DNA of 47,055 bases, from contig JAJDNK010000056.1 in assembly GCA_022340715.1 (NCBI GenBank), positions 1-47,055 of the forward strand, in the 5' to 3' direction. This stretch comes from a bacterium BMS3Abin03 (GTDB lineage: Bacteria; Bacteroidota; Ignavibacteria; Ignavibacteriales; Ignavibacteriaceae). The position numbers and the translations under genes are program-made. Shown piece by piece: positions 24,774 through 34,742 of the stretch; positions within the stretch are counted from its first letter, which is position 1, and the number at the start of each line of letters is the position of its first letter. The notes beneath the pieces were generated by a model that saw nothing but the letters and a program-made list of their open reading frames with translations, did no database searches and had not been told where the DNA came from.

Positions 24774-27700
24774 TTATCTTAGTAAAATCATTTTCCTTTG
24801 TTTGTTGAACTGTTCTGTTCTTAATGTGTAGATATAAACTCCGGAACTAACAGCATTGTTGTTATCATCTTTACCATCCCAAATAAAAGCATACCTGCCT
24901 GCGTTTTTATATGTCTCTTCAAGAGTGCGGATTCTCTGCCCAAGAAGATTATAAATATATAGTTTTACATACGACGGAGTTTTTAAAGAATAACGAATTG
25001 TAGTCGATGGATTAAACGGGTTAGGATAATTTTGTTCTAGTTCGAATTCCGATGGAAGATTAGTAGAATTGTCATTTACGGAAACGTAGACATCATTGAC
25101 TTTTCCCGGAGTACCAAGTTGTAAGGATGCTTTCCAGCTTTGAGCAACTGAATTATCCAGAAAAGGATTGATTAGAGAAAGAGTAGGCCCGTTGCCATCA
25201 GGTTCAGTTACCCACGGCAACTCATCATCATAATGAACAGAATCAATTAAGGATAAATTATCATCATAAAGTCTTAGTAATTCTCCACTCCTGTCAAAAC
25301 CAAAATCAAAATTGCCGATAAAATTGTTACAATCAGGGTAAATATTTTTAAACAAAACAGAATCACGACAAATAACAATATATCCATCAATAGGTAATGA
25401 AGTACCTTCGGGAATGGCAAAACTATGTGAGTCGTATTCATCTTTGAATATCCATCCGGAAAGATCGACGGAAGAATTTGAAGTATTATAAAACTCGATC
25501 CAATCACCTGAATCATAGTTGCTGGAGGAATTATAATTAATTTCATTAATAACAACATTTTCCGTGTTGCCGGTATCAGGTTCAAATACAGCAGTTATAT
25601 TCAAAATGCTTTGCGGTACATCATAAATAATCCTTCCACCAGAAGAATATCCCATCCAGTGGGAAAACTTGTAACCTTTTAATGGAATTGCTGAAACAGT
25701 AATAGGAACACTGTTAAAGTAATTTCCTGACCAGGGAAGCTTATTCAATGTTAAAGAGTTTACCTGAATTAATCCTTTGCTTGTATCGGCATTAACTGTA
25801 ATAGATGTAATGCCGTTAAGATTGAACTTATTAGCAAAAAAAGACTGCATATAAGGTATTCTGTTGTCTGCAAATGTTGAAAGAGATTGAACTTCATTTA
25901 ACCAACCGTTATATGATTGAGACCACCTGGATTTATGCCTTTGCATTTCCGGTGTAATCAAGTAAAGCATTTTATTGATTTTACCATCAATATTTTCGGG
26001 TTTAAATATTGTGTTTGAAAGATCAGCGAAGCGATTAATAAATTCAAATTTGAATTCATCATTTTCCAACAGTTTACGTAGTAAAAGTGTTGCCCAAGGT
26101 GGATTTGGCCAGTCAGGTCCATTCGGTTCAGTTGCAAACGCGAGCGTGTTATTTTGATAAGCGCTATGATTATAGAGAGCGAAACCAAAATCGGTATCAA
26201 ATAGTATCCATCTCCATTTGGATTCTTCAGAAGTTGAGCGCCAGAATTTTATATTATTACCGGGCCAATCAGTATTATCGAAGTAAATCTCACAAAGTGA
26301 ATAATCAATAAAATTGTTAATATCAATTTCTCGCTTAACATATTCATAATTAGAGGCACTGCTAAGATCATGGGTTCCCAAGAAGTTTACCAAAGCCAAA
26401 TAATTACTATTATCTCCCTGAATTATTTGCGCATTATCTTCAAGAATATTAATACTATCAGGATTTACGTTATGATGTGAAGCAATAAAGTGCTCATTAA
26501 TTTTTTCACGAAGATTTTGAATACCCCAGTAAGCACCATTGATGAAAACAACAACCGGTCTGTATGCTTGCGCATCAATATTGATTTCTGAGGCGATATT
26601 ACCCATAAGAGCGTCACGCATATAACTATAATCCCAATCATTTCCTGAATTCCTGAGAACAATTGCTTCGAACTTGTTGAAAAAAAGTTCCGGGAAAATT
26701 TTATAATCAATACTACCATCTCCATACACAGAGCGAGCAAAAATTGCCAATGATTTTTGTTCATGTCCACGCGACCATGCACCGGTTATTTTTACCCCAG
26801 CATTTATTGAAAAGCCTAAATCACCGGTTGGCTCATAAAACTCTATATGAATAGGTCTTTCCCAATCCTGCCAAAAGTTAGCTCCAAAATAAGGGTAATC
26901 TGTTTCGGCATTATCTCCTAAAACATAAATGCCGGTATCATTGTCCCATAAATTTTCAGGATTTGTTGAAAGTGAGACAACAGGTATACTTATATTTTCA
27001 TTAATAAAATAGGTATTGGTAATTGTTTCGCTTGGGATAGAATTTTGGCCATAAACTTTGGCTCTTACTACAGTAGTGGAATTGATCAAAAGTGGAGTAG
27101 TATAAACTGAAGAATTACTATCGGGAACAGAACCATCTAACGTAAAATATATATTGGCATTTGGATTGTCACCTCCCAGTTCTAAAGAAACTTGAGATGA
27201 ATAAAATCCGCCCGCCGGTGAGAATGATGGTGGATCTTCAATAAAGACATAATGATCTGTTGAGTTTTCAAATCCGGGAGTTGGTTCGTAAAAATAAAAC
27301 CAATCATCTGCTCCATCAAGGAATCTGCCTTTTGAAATATTTGGAAGAATCGATCCGGTAAAAATTTTGTCAAGCTGTTTTCCTTCTGCATCTGAAAATA
27401 TCAGGTATTCACCATCTGAGTCCAATTTAAAATTTGTGTGGAGATTAGGTATTTGCAGATTTAAAATTTCCGGTGAACCATTTGCATTCTCTGGTATACT
27501 TTTCATCCCGAGAGTAAAAAAAGGAATTGCTGACATATCGGACGAAGCTAAATCTGAATTATGAATTTCAATAGCAAGAACATTTTCGCCAAGGAGGAGT
27601 ATTGAATCGAGACCATCAATTATATATTCTTCAGGGATTCCTCCATTGTACATTGTCGCTTCACGATAACCGGTAGAAATTTCATCATATGTTGGCGTTA

Positions 27701-28322
27701 CACCTGGTGTCCCAATGTTTGAACGGGCAATTTCTTTTCCATTTAAATATGCTACAAAAGCATCATCGTAATCAATATGAAGTAATGCTGTACTTATATT
27801 TTCAAGGTCATTTAATGAAAAAGTTTTTCTAATATAAAGTGAAATAGTCTGTTCAACAGTTGTAGAATCGTCAGAATCTCCATAACCAAATCCACTTGGA
27901 CCTTCGGACCAGGATGAAGCGTCAAAATCAATTGAGTTCCAGTTAACAGGAGGTGGACCTGATAAACCACTGAAATAATTCCAGGTATCACCCCAATTAA
28001 TAATTGTTTCCCAATGTCTTATTACCTGGTTATTATCGTTTCCTGAAGCCAGGAGGACTAAGAATGAGTCGGGTTCAATGGTTATATCGGGAAATTGCCA
28101 TTTATAAATGTTTGATGTGTCGTCTGATAAAAAATATCCATTCAAATTTACGGTTGTATTACCTGTGTTATAAATCTCAATCCAATCATAGTACTTACCA
28201 TCAGCATCCGGAAATACAGAATTGTTAGAAGACATAAATTCATTTATCACAACGGACTGAGAAAAAAGAAATGTATTTAACAGAAAAGAAAGTAATAAAA
28301 GTTTTATATAAGGAAACTTCAT
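24774..28322 (-). CDS. Giant exported CotH-kinase/lamin-tail protein 1, type IX cargo
   Basis: The 1182-residue protein has a signal peptide, a lamin-tail domain (LTD) starting 'VVINEFMSSNNSVFPDADGKYYDWIEIYN', a jelly-roll-like insert (about 100-285), the rest of the LTD ('LHTNFKLDSDGEYLIFSD'), a chitobiase C-like Ig domain (about 355-435, 'YFTLDGSVPDSNS'), a CotH-kinase domain (about 440-790), an InlB-type repeat (about 850-930), a second LTD (about 937-1050, 'VVINEINYNSSSNYDSGDWIEFYN') and a sorting domain with 'LEQNYPNPFNPSTTIRYSL'. CotH motifs are 'GAWSRGHEQKSLAIFAR', 'NLREKINEHFIASHH', 'DNTDWPGNNIKFW' and 'FDTDFGF', the last two carrying the Asp residues expected to bind Mg-ATP. CotH of Bacillus phosphorylates spore-coat protein; targets here are unknown. 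A related gene lies 243 bases upstream. Confidence 0.9.
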   Translation of the reverse strand: MKFPYIKLLLLSFLLNTFLFSQSVVINEFMSSNNSVFPDADGKYYDWIEIYNTGNTTVNLNGYFLSDDTSNIYKWQFPDITIEPDSFLVLLASGNDNNQVIRHWETIINWGDTWNYFSGLSGPPPVNWNSIDFDASSWSEGPSGFGYGDSDDSTTVEQTISLYIRKTFSLNDLENISTALLHIDYDDAFVAYLNGKEIARSNIGTPGVTPTYDEISTGYREATMYNGGIPEEYIIDGLDSILLLGENVLAIEIHNSDLASSDMSAIPFFTLGMKSIPENANGSPEILNLQIPNLHTNFKLDSDGEYLIFSDAEGKQLDKIFTGSILPNISKGRFLDGADDWFYFYEPTPGFENSTDHYVFIEDPPSFSPAGGFYSSQVSLELGGDNPNANIYFTLDGSVPDSNSSVYTTPLLINSTTVVRAKVYGQNSIPSETITNTYFINENISIPVVSLSTNPENLWDNDTGIYVLGDNAETDYPYFGANFWQDWERPIHIEFYEPTGDLGFSINAGVKITGAWSRGHEQKSLAIFARSVYGDGSIDYKIFPELFFNKFEAIVLRNSGNDWDYSYMRDALMGNIASEINIDAQAYRPVVVFINGAYWGIQNLREKINEHFIASHHNVNPDSINILEDNAQIIQGDNSNYLALVNFLGTHDLSSASNYEYVKREIDINNFIDYSLCEIYFDNTDWPGNNIKFWRSTSEESKWRWILFDTDFGFALYNHSAYQNNTLAFATEPNGPDWPNPPWATLLLRKLLENDEFKFEFINRFADLSNTIFKPENIDGKINKMLYLITPEMQRHKSRWSQSYNGWLNEVQSLSTFADNRIPYMQSFFANKFNLNGITSITVNADTSKGLIQVNSLTLNKLPWSGNYFNSVPITVSAIPLKGYKFSHWMGYSSGGRIIYDVPQSILNITAVFEPDTGNTENVVINEINYNSSSNYDSGDWIEFYNTSNSSVDLSGWIFKDEYDSHSFAIPEGTSLPIDGYIVICRDSVLFKNIYPDCNNFIGNFDFGFDRSGELLRLYDDNLSLIDSVHYDDELPWVTEPDGNGPTLSLINPFLDNSVAQSWKASLQLGTPGKVNDVYVSVNDNSTNLPSEFELEQNYPNPFNPSTTIRYSLKTPSYVKLYIYNLLGQRIRTLEETYKNAGRYAFIWDGKDDNNNAVSSGVYIYTLRTEQFNKQRKMILLR

Positions 28323-28362
28323 TTTAGAATTTCAGGATTTTACAATAGTTCATGCCGCATCA

Positions 28363-28392
28363 ATTATACCATAAATATGTCAAAAATCACAA
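28363..28392 (-). promoter_or_regulatory. Candidate promoter of CotH gene 1
   Basis: On the minus strand TTGTGA (28387-28392), an 18-base spacer and TATAAT (28363-28368) form a good -35/-10 pair, with a predicted start about 33 bases before the gene ATG. Bacteroidota often use a different consensus, so this is only moderately persuasive. Confidence 0.35.
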
Positions 28393-28565
28393 CTATAAAT
28401 GTTGATTTTTAATCTATTTATCAATTTTTCGAGTTAAATATTTCGATTGTCTTTTGTGTTCGTGTCTTAAAAAGAAGCAGCTATTTGATCTTTGTTTCTA
28501 ATTAGTTTTACTCACTTTTTAATGAATAAAAAAAGTAATTTATTATTAGCAAATAGTACGAATTC

Positions 28566-31500
28566 TTAGCGAACTAAAAGCATCTTTTTAACATCATGAA
28601 ACTTATCTCCGACCTGCAATGAATAAAAATAAACTCCTGTAGCAAGATTATCAGCATTAAAAGAAATCGAATACCAATCGGCTTCCTGATATTTATTTAC
28701 GAGTGTTTTAATTTCTTGTCCTAATGTATTGAAAATCTTAAGCGTAACGTGATTTCCTTCCGGGATTGTATAGGAAATTCGTGTTGTCGGATTAAAAGGA
28801 TTCGGGTAATTCTGGGATAATATAAAATTATCCGGTATGGTGTTATTATTTTTATCTATTAAAGTAACTACTTCATCATCTTTACCGGGAGAACCGTGAA
28901 TGTTTGTTGATGAACGCCAGCTGGCTGGATCATTTTCATCTCCCGTTGGATTAAAATCTTTTGTTACAAGTGAAAAACCTGAACCATCAGCAGATTCTGG
29001 CCAGGGAGCTTTATCATTATACCGAACTGAGACAATTGAATCTTGTAGTATGTCTGTTAAGACGATTCGTTCTCCTGAGTTATCAAGCAATCCTTCGTAT
29101 TCACCAAACGGAATAAAATTGTAACGTAAATTGAAATAATATTGATTAGATACAAGAACGATAAATTTGTTAGTATCTAAAATACTTCCCTGAGGAAATG
29201 AAAAAGAAATACCTTCAGTAAATAGAACACCGGTTAAATCGATAGGTGAAGTTCCCGTATTTTTTAATTCAATAAATTCGAAATTTTCACCATCGATTGT
29301 ATCTTGCACCAACGGATGATAATGTATTTCTGTTATTTTCAGATTATTCAAAGCAGTTGATAAAACGAATATTTTTTCATTTAGTGCACTCCATGTGTTT
29401 TCCTGCTTGTTTCGGGCTTTAATATGAACACTATGTATCATCTCAATTGGTTCAGAATATACCAGAGCATTGGGAGATACTGTTCCGTTTACTAAAGGAT
29501 CGGTATTATCTGTCGTATAATAAATTGTTCCTGAGGTAGAAGACATTGAAAGTAAATCACCCGGGTTAACATAATTATCATTTTTTGGCTGACCATTAAT
29601 GAAGAACTGAGGTGCGTCTAAATCTGGAAATAATCCAGCTTCTCTTAATTGTTGAATAAATTCGTTAGTTCTGTACGGAAAATATTCCCGGATAAGAAAT
29701 GCTTGTTCAACCAACCAATTTTGTTTAGTATAAAGATCGAATGGTCCGCTTTCATAATATTGATGAACATCTCTTCTGTAATCTCCCCATCTTGCTGATT
29801 CAGCAATAATAGCAAGATCAATTACGTTAGCACGTTTCATCCATCTTTTTATTGATGCTTCAGGTGTTAAGACTCCGCCGTTAAAACAGTGCAACTGAAC
29901 ACGATCGGCGAATAATCTAAGGAAATCCTCATTTTTACATAATTTTTGGAATAATCCACTTGGTCGGTTATCATTATTTAAACTCAAAACATTCGATGAA
30001 ACATTTTCCAGTATATGTTCTGCATCCCAACAGAAAAACTTAAATCCTTCACCTGGATTATTCCGGTTTCTAACTGCTATCCAGTTATGATGATCCCAAT
30101 CCCAGTTAGCACCATAGTAATTATTTATCATGTAATCTATAAAATTTATTACATCTAGATAGGCTTCAAAATCGGGATTGTATGTACCGTCAGGATTTTT
30201 ACCCTGTATGAGTTGATAATTAGTATTGTCATCTAAACCATTTGCAGCAATACTCATCATTTCGTTCCATGCATTAATATTTCCGTCCACAACCTCTGCA
30301 TAGTCTTTAATAACATCGTAATCTTCCTCGTTGCCTCCGAAGTAAGTTACGGCAAAATCCTTATCAATTCTCTCAGTAGGATTATATACTCCCCAGTAAA
30401 TTCCGTTTATATAGAGGTTTACGAAAATTCCATGTCCGGAAGGTTGTCCCATTTCAAGCTGGGTATCTTTTGCCCATAAATCACGGATAAGTTGAGCATG
30501 ATTTCTTTCACTTGAACTCATGTGAAGCCAAGTATTTCCATAAGTTGCACGGAGAACAATTGAATTAAATGAAGACGGATTTTCTTCACCAAAGAGATGA
30601 TAATTTAATTTTGAAGCCCCATACTCACTTCTGAAGACAATACGAAATGAATGTTTTGGTGTTTTTTCAGGGCGTCTGCTATGACCACCATGAATTCTTA
30701 AGCCACAATCTATCTGAAACTCTTCTGAACCGTCAGCATTAAAATATTCCACGGAAGCAGGACGTTCCCAGCCATTTCCAATTTCAAAACCTCCATCAGT
30801 CGCTGGGGCACCTGTGTAAATATAAATACCACCTGAATCCGGATCCGGGCTGTGAGAGAATAAATTGTTTTTATCAGTAACGATTGAAATAGTTGGAAGT
30901 GAAAGTAATGCATCTTTTATCTGATTAAAATATAATATACTCTGGATTACTTCAGGATCCATTTCGTAATCAGCAATAGATGTACCTTCGATTGCAGTAT
31001 AATCTCCCCATTCGGAAGGATAACCGGGAGGATTATTGGACTGGTTTATTATATCATCCGGGAAGAGAAAACTTTCAGTTGCGATCTTACCCGAATTATT
31101 TCCATCAACTGTAACTGCTCTTACTATAGTAGTTTTATCAATTAAAATTGGGGCTGTATATTCTGAATCATTATTTGTACCCGGTTCACTTCCATCAGTT
31201 GTATATAAAATTCTGATGTTATCCATCCCGCTGATTGAATTATCAACATCTATTTCTAATTCAAAAGGAGTATCATAAATTCCTCCTGAATAACTGAATA
31301 TTGGCGCTGGTAAAAACGTTCCGTCGTCAATTCGATTTTCTGCACCGGGTGTTGGTGTTGTGAAAGAGAAATAGTAACCATCAAAATAGCCATAAGATAT
31401 ATCAGTTTGTTGCTCAGGATAAGGATTGAATTCCGAAACCTCGTTTCCTTCCGGGTCAAACAGGGCTAGATATTCACCTTCAGCAGCCAATTTAAAATTT

Positions 31501-31853
31501 GTATGTAATTCAATCTGGGGATCAGTAAGATTTTTCCCTGATGCAAACACGATTAAATATTCAGTAGAGTTAATAACAATAGAAGGGAAAATCCATTTTA
31601 ATGAATCACCTATATCATCCGTTAATGACCAGCCTGACAAATTTATATCACTAGATGTGGGATTATAAATTTCTATCCAGTCAGAATATTCACCATCTTT
31701 ATCAGTTAAGACCGTGGAGTTGGAAGCCATAAATTCGTTTATTAGAATGGATTGAGGAAGAATATTAATACTGAAAAGAGGTATTAGAAAAAGTAATTTT
31801 ATTGTGCTGGGAAAATTTAATTTTGTCGCCGGCAAATTAGAAATTCTTATCAT
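28566..31853 (-). CDS. Giant exported CotH-kinase/lamin-tail protein 2, type IX cargo
   Basis: The 1095-residue relative of the next gene downstream has a signal peptide, an uninterrupted LTD (about 38-150, 'LINEFMASNSTVLTDKDGEYSDWIEIYN'), a chitobiase C-like Ig domain (about 185-265, 'LYTTDGSEPGTNNDS'), a CotH domain (about 300-720: 'GLRIHGGHSRRPEKTPKHSFRI', 'YNPTERIDKDFAV', 'NWDWDHHNWIA', 'FCWDAEHIL'), a second Ig-like unit ('IYYTTDNTDPLVNG'), a second LTD (about 855-965, 'KITEIHYHPLVQDTIDGENFEFIELKN') and a sorting domain with 'LSQNYPNPFNPTTRISYTI'. It should be exported and attached or released by type IX secretion. The acidic residues of the CotH ATP site are kept but spaced differently from paralog 1, so the two may have different substrates. 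Confidence 0.9.
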   Translation of the reverse strand: MIRISNLPATKLNFPSTIKLLFLIPLFSINILPQSILINEFMASNSTVLTDKDGEYSDWIEIYNPTSSDINLSGWSLTDDIGDSLKWIFPSIVINSTEYLIVFASGKNLTDPQIELHTNFKLAAEGEYLALFDPEGNEVSEFNPYPEQQTDISYGYFDGYYFSFTTPTPGAENRIDDGTFLPAPIFSYSGGIYDTPFELEIDVDNSISGMDNIRILYTTDGSEPGTNNDSEYTAPILIDKTTIVRAVTVDGNNSGKIATESFLFPDDIINQSNNPPGYPSEWGDYTAIEGTSIADYEMDPEVIQSILYFNQIKDALLSLPTISIVTDKNNLFSHSPDPDSGGIYIYTGAPATDGGFEIGNGWERPASVEYFNADGSEEFQIDCGLRIHGGHSRRPEKTPKHSFRIVFRSEYGASKLNYHLFGEENPSSFNSIVLRATYGNTWLHMSSSERNHAQLIRDLWAKDTQLEMGQPSGHGIFVNLYINGIYWGVYNPTERIDKDFAVTYFGGNEEDYDVIKDYAEVVDGNINAWNEMMSIAANGLDDNTNYQLIQGKNPDGTYNPDFEAYLDVINFIDYMINNYYGANWDWDHHNWIAVRNRNNPGEGFKFFCWDAEHILENVSSNVLSLNNDNRPSGLFQKLCKNEDFLRLFADRVQLHCFNGGVLTPEASIKRWMKRANVIDLAIIAESARWGDYRRDVHQYYESGPFDLYTKQNWLVEQAFLIREYFPYRTNEFIQQLREAGLFPDLDAPQFFINGQPKNDNYVNPGDLLSMSSTSGTIYYTTDNTDPLVNGTVSPNALVYSEPIEMIHSVHIKARNKQENTWSALNEKIFVLSTALNNLKITEIHYHPLVQDTIDGENFEFIELKNTGTSPIDLTGVLFTEGISFSFPQGSILDTNKFIVLVSNQYYFNLRYNFIPFGEYEGLLDNSGERIVLTDILQDSIVSVRYNDKAPWPESADGSGFSLVTKDFNPTGDENDPASWRSSTNIHGSPGKDDEVVTLIDKNNNTIPDNFILSQNYPNPFNPTTRISYTIPEGNHVTLKIFNTLGQEIKTLVNKYQEADWYSISFNADNLATGVYFYSLQVGDKFHDVKKMLLVR

Positions 31854-32016
31854 AATCTTCTTTATTTCTCAACTTCCCTGTTTAATAAATGCAAACTTAT
31901 TTAAAAATACTAAAAAAATATACATTCCGAATGGCAGAAATAAATACTTTAGATTTTGGTGAATTTACTACTTAAATTAAAATTACTATGTACAAAAATA
32001 AATAGGGTATATCACA

Positions 32017-33270
32017 TTGATTCGTAAACTCATCTTGGTATCTATTTTTTATACAGGATTGATATGTAGTCATGCGCAAAGCATTGCAACTTTCAAAGTA
32101 GAATTCCAAAAAGAAACAAATAAATTCAATGTTCCTGTCAGCATAAATCTTGATGAGGTAACATTTCTTCCCGATACAGCTATTAGTTTATTTGAAGTTG
32201 AAAATAATCATAAGACTCCTGTTCCTTTTCAAATTGAAAATGGAGAACATAGGATTTTAAATTGGATTATCAGAAAAGGGAATGATCAACAAAATAATTA
32301 TGTTTTTGAGCTGGTAAAAGGTTTTCCTGAAAAATCAGAAGAAATCAAAGCAATAAAGGATAATGGAAAATTAATAATTAGTTCAGGGGATAAAGATTTA
32401 TTATGCTATAACTTTAAAACTTTAAATCCACCTGCAGGAATAGATACATCTTATAAAAGAAGTGGATTTATTCATCCACTTTGGTCTCCACACGGACAGG
32501 TTTTAACTCTTGTTCAACCGCCGGATCATTACCATCATTACGGAATATGGAATCCATGGACTCATGTATTGTTTGAAGGTGACACTGTTGACTTCTGGAA
32601 TCTTGGAGATAAAGAAGGTACCGTTCGATTTTCAAGTTTTATTTCTATTACAGACGGTCCTGTTTTTGCCGAATATGAAGCACTTCATAAACATGTTATT
32701 TTTAAAAAAGATGGAAGCGAAAAAGTTGCGTTGAATGAATTGCAATCTGTAAGAGTTTACAAGCCTGGAGAAAATCAGGATTATTATTTGGTAGATATTA
32801 ATATTGAATTGAACTGTGCAACCAAAAGTCCGGTATTGTTGCTTAAATACCGTTATGGTGGATTAGGTTGGCGTACTACTGAACAATGGAATAAGGATAA
32901 CAGCGAGGTTTTAACTTCGGAAGGAAAAACAAGAAAAGATGCTGACGGAACAAAAGCAAGATGGTGCATTGTTCAGGGTAAAATTGATGATGATTATGCC
33001 GGTGTTGTTATGATGTCTTATCCAACTAATTGTAATTATCCTGAACCACTTCGCATCTGGCCAGAGGATCAAAATGGCAGGGGAGATATGTTTGCTAATT
33101 TTTCTCCCACGAAAGATAAAAACTGGTTGTTGAGACCGGGGAAAAAATATAATCTAAAATATCGATTTTTAGTATTTAATGGACATGTTTCACAGGAGCA
33201 AGGAGAAAATTCTTGGCAATATTTTATCTCTGCTCCCGCGATTAAAATCGATTTAAACAATCAGGAATAA
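32017..33270 (+). CDS. Exported PmoA-like (DUF6807) protein
   Basis: The 417-residue protein has a signal peptide (cleavage near SHA-Q) and a beta-rich body with the hallmark 'SGFIHPLWSPHGQVLTLVQPPDHYHHYGIWNPWTHVLFEGDTVDFWNLGD', in which several His residues cluster. 'GGLGWRTTEQWN', 'ARWCIVQGKID' and 'LRIWPEDQNGRGDMF' are further family marks. Such proteins are annotated 'methane oxygenase PmoA' but are not monooxygenase subunits; they sit in polysaccharide-use clusters and their reaction is unknown. The start is TTG at 32017 with AGGG 9 bases upstream; no in-frame ATG is available. It is divergent from CotH gene 2 and convergent with the gntP-type gene. Confidence 0.85.
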   Translation: MIRKLILVSIFYTGLICSHAQSIATFKVEFQKETNKFNVPVSINLDEVTFLPDTAISLFEVENNHKTPVPFQIENGEHRILNWIIRKGNDQQNNYVFELVKGFPEKSEEIKAIKDNGKLIISSGDKDLLCYNFKTLNPPAGIDTSYKRSGFIHPLWSPHGQVLTLVQPPDHYHHYGIWNPWTHVLFEGDTVDFWNLGDKEGTVRFSSFISITDGPVFAEYEALHKHVIFKKDGSEKVALNELQSVRVYKPGENQDYYLVDINIELNCATKSPVLLLKYRYGGLGWRTTEQWNKDNSEVLTSEGKTRKDADGTKARWCIVQGKIDDDYAGVVMMSYPTNCNYPEPLRIWPEDQNGRGDMFANFSPTKDKNWLLRPGKKYNLKYRFLVFNGHVSQEQGENSWQYFISAPAIKIDLNNQE

Positions 33271-33313
33271 AAGAATTTTACAGTATTAGTTTTACTACTG
33301 CTTTGTTTCTTAG

Positions 33314-33366
33314 CAATCCTTACAAGATAATTTAAATTGTTCTTCGCAGGATTGTATTTTTATTTC
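33314..33366 (+). terminator. Terminator hairpin between converging DUF6807 and gntP genes
   Basis: CAATCCT (33314-33320) pairs with AGGATTG (33348-33354). Inside, AAGA-AATTT pairs with AAATT-TCTT with small internal loops, giving one long hairpin. On the plus strand it is followed by TATTTTTATTTC, a U-rich tail. It lies 44 bases after the DUF6807 stop and 16 bases beyond the gntP-type stop, so it may act on both, better on the plus strand. Confidence 0.55.
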
Positions 33367-33369
33367 AAT

Positions 33370-34701
33370 TTAAACAACAATCAAGTAGAAAATATATAGG
33401 ATTATCGCTGCCGATGTTCCCAAGATAAACGTTCCTAAACTGTAAAGTCTATAGCCCGATTTAACATCAATTCCTGAAAGCTGGGTTACGACCCAGAAGA
33501 AACTGTCGTTTGCGTGAGAGAAAACCGCAGAACCCGCACCAATTGCAATAACAACCATCGCTTTTTCTATTTCACCAACAAAACCTAAAGTGTTCATCAT
33601 CGGCATCATTATAGAAGCAGTTGTAATCAGAGCAACTGTTGATGAGCCTTGTGCAGTTTTAATCGCTGCTGCTAACAGAAACGGAAGCCAGATGCTAAGA
33701 TTAACATCAGCTAAAGTAGAACCGATTACATCAGCTATACCTGAATTTTGTAAAACCCTTCCGAAAATTCCTCCGGCACCAGTAATTAAAATTATTGAAG
33801 CTGCATTTGTTAAGGATTTTCCAACCCAGCCGGTTGTTGAGAGCATTTCTTTATTCAGTTTTTTTGGAAGAAGAAATGAAAGAAACATTCCGATTAAAAG
33901 TGCAATAACCGGTTCACCAATAAATGAAATGAATTGAATTATTGTGACATCGAGGTTTTCCCCAAAAGCATTTACAAGCGATCTAAGTATTATTAAAACA
34001 ATAGGAACAATAATAGGAATTGAAGATTTGAAAGCACCCGGTGCATCTATTAACTTTGATTCAATTTCTTCGTCGCTTACATCAGGATTCGGATCGATGT
34101 AAGTTTTGGAAACATACTTTGTTGCGAAGAGCAAACCCACAATTAGTGCGAGTGCACTTATCAGTATTCCCCAAAGAAGAACCAAACCGAGATCTGCATT
34201 AAGAATTCCTGAAGCGGCTATTGGTCCGGGTGTAGGGGGAACAAGCGTGTGCGTCGCGGTTAATCCCAGACCCAGTGCAACAGCCGAACCGGCTAAAGAT
34301 ATTTTTGCTTTCTTTGATAAGCTTTTATTTAAAGGAGATAAGAGTATAAACCCGCTATCTGCAAAAACAGGTATTGAAACAATGTACCCGATAATTCCCA
34401 TTGCAGTCGGAACTCTTTTTTTGCCAATAATCTTTAATACTTTTTCTGCCATTGAATAAGCACCACCGGAATTTTCTAAGAAAGACCCGATGATTACGCC
34501 AAGTACAATCAGCAACCCAATCTTTCCTAAAGTATCGCCAAAGCCCTGGTTAATCGAGTTGACAATTTCATCTAATGGCATTCCCGCGAAAATTCCATAG
34601 AATAGTGCAACAAGAAAAAGTGCAATGAAAGGATGGATTTTCAATTTTGCGGTTAGGAGAATTATGAAAACGACACTAATTAGTAAATATAATACAACCA
34701 T
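33370..34701 (-). CDS. gntP: Gluconate/aldonate:H+ symporter (GntP family)
   Basis: The 443-residue integral membrane protein of about 12-14 helices has GntP-family signatures: 'NSINQGFGDTLGKIGLLIVLGVIIGSFLENSGGA' near the N-terminus, 'IVSIPVFADSGFILLSPLNKSLSKK', 'LGLTATHTLVPPTPGPIAASGIL' and 'AIKTAQGSSTVALITTASIMMPM', plus the C-terminal 'GAGSAVFSHANDSFFWVVTQLSG'. It would import gluconate or a similar aldonate. It lies 77 bases downstream of the pentonate dehydratase gene, so pentonates (xylonate, arabinonate) are likely substrates. The gap carries a strong hairpin that may lower its expression relative to the genes before it. Confidence 0.93.
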   Translation of the reverse strand: MVVLYLLISVVFIILLTAKLKIHPFIALFLVALFYGIFAGMPLDEIVNSINQGFGDTLGKIGLLIVLGVIIGSFLENSGGAYSMAEKVLKIIGKKRVPTAMGIIGYIVSIPVFADSGFILLSPLNKSLSKKAKISLAGSAVALGLGLTATHTLVPPTPGPIAASGILNADLGLVLLWGILISALALIVGLLFATKYVSKTYIDPNPDVSDEEIESKLIDAPGAFKSSIPIIVPIVLIILRSLVNAFGENLDVTIIQFISFIGEPVIALLIGMFLSFLLPKKLNKEMLSTTGWVGKSLTNAASIILITGAGGIFGRVLQNSGIADVIGSTLADVNLSIWLPFLLAAAIKTAQGSSTVALITTASIMMPMMNTLGFVGEIEKAMVVIAIGAGSAVFSHANDSFFWVVTQLSGIDVKSGYRLYSLGTFILGTSAAIILYIFYLIVV

Positions 34702-34742
34702 TTGAACCTTTTAAGAAATTTATGATTAAAGATTCCCCTGGT

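Noticed and set aside
20962..31853. Repeated DNA from the sorting-domain regions as a mobile or CRISPR-like repeat
   Set aside because: The similar stretches encode the shared NYPNPFNP-type secretion domain in three separate genes; similarity is at protein level and not in an array.
31892..31899. TAAGTTTG on the minus strand as a -7 element for CotH gene 2
   Set aside because: No TTG-like -33 element is found at the right distance, and such 8-base matches are frequent in AT-rich DNA.
32017..33270. Subunit of methane monooxygenase, as the PmoA name suggests
   Set aside because: It is an exported beta-rich protein without membrane helices or partner subunits; the name is a historic annotation label.
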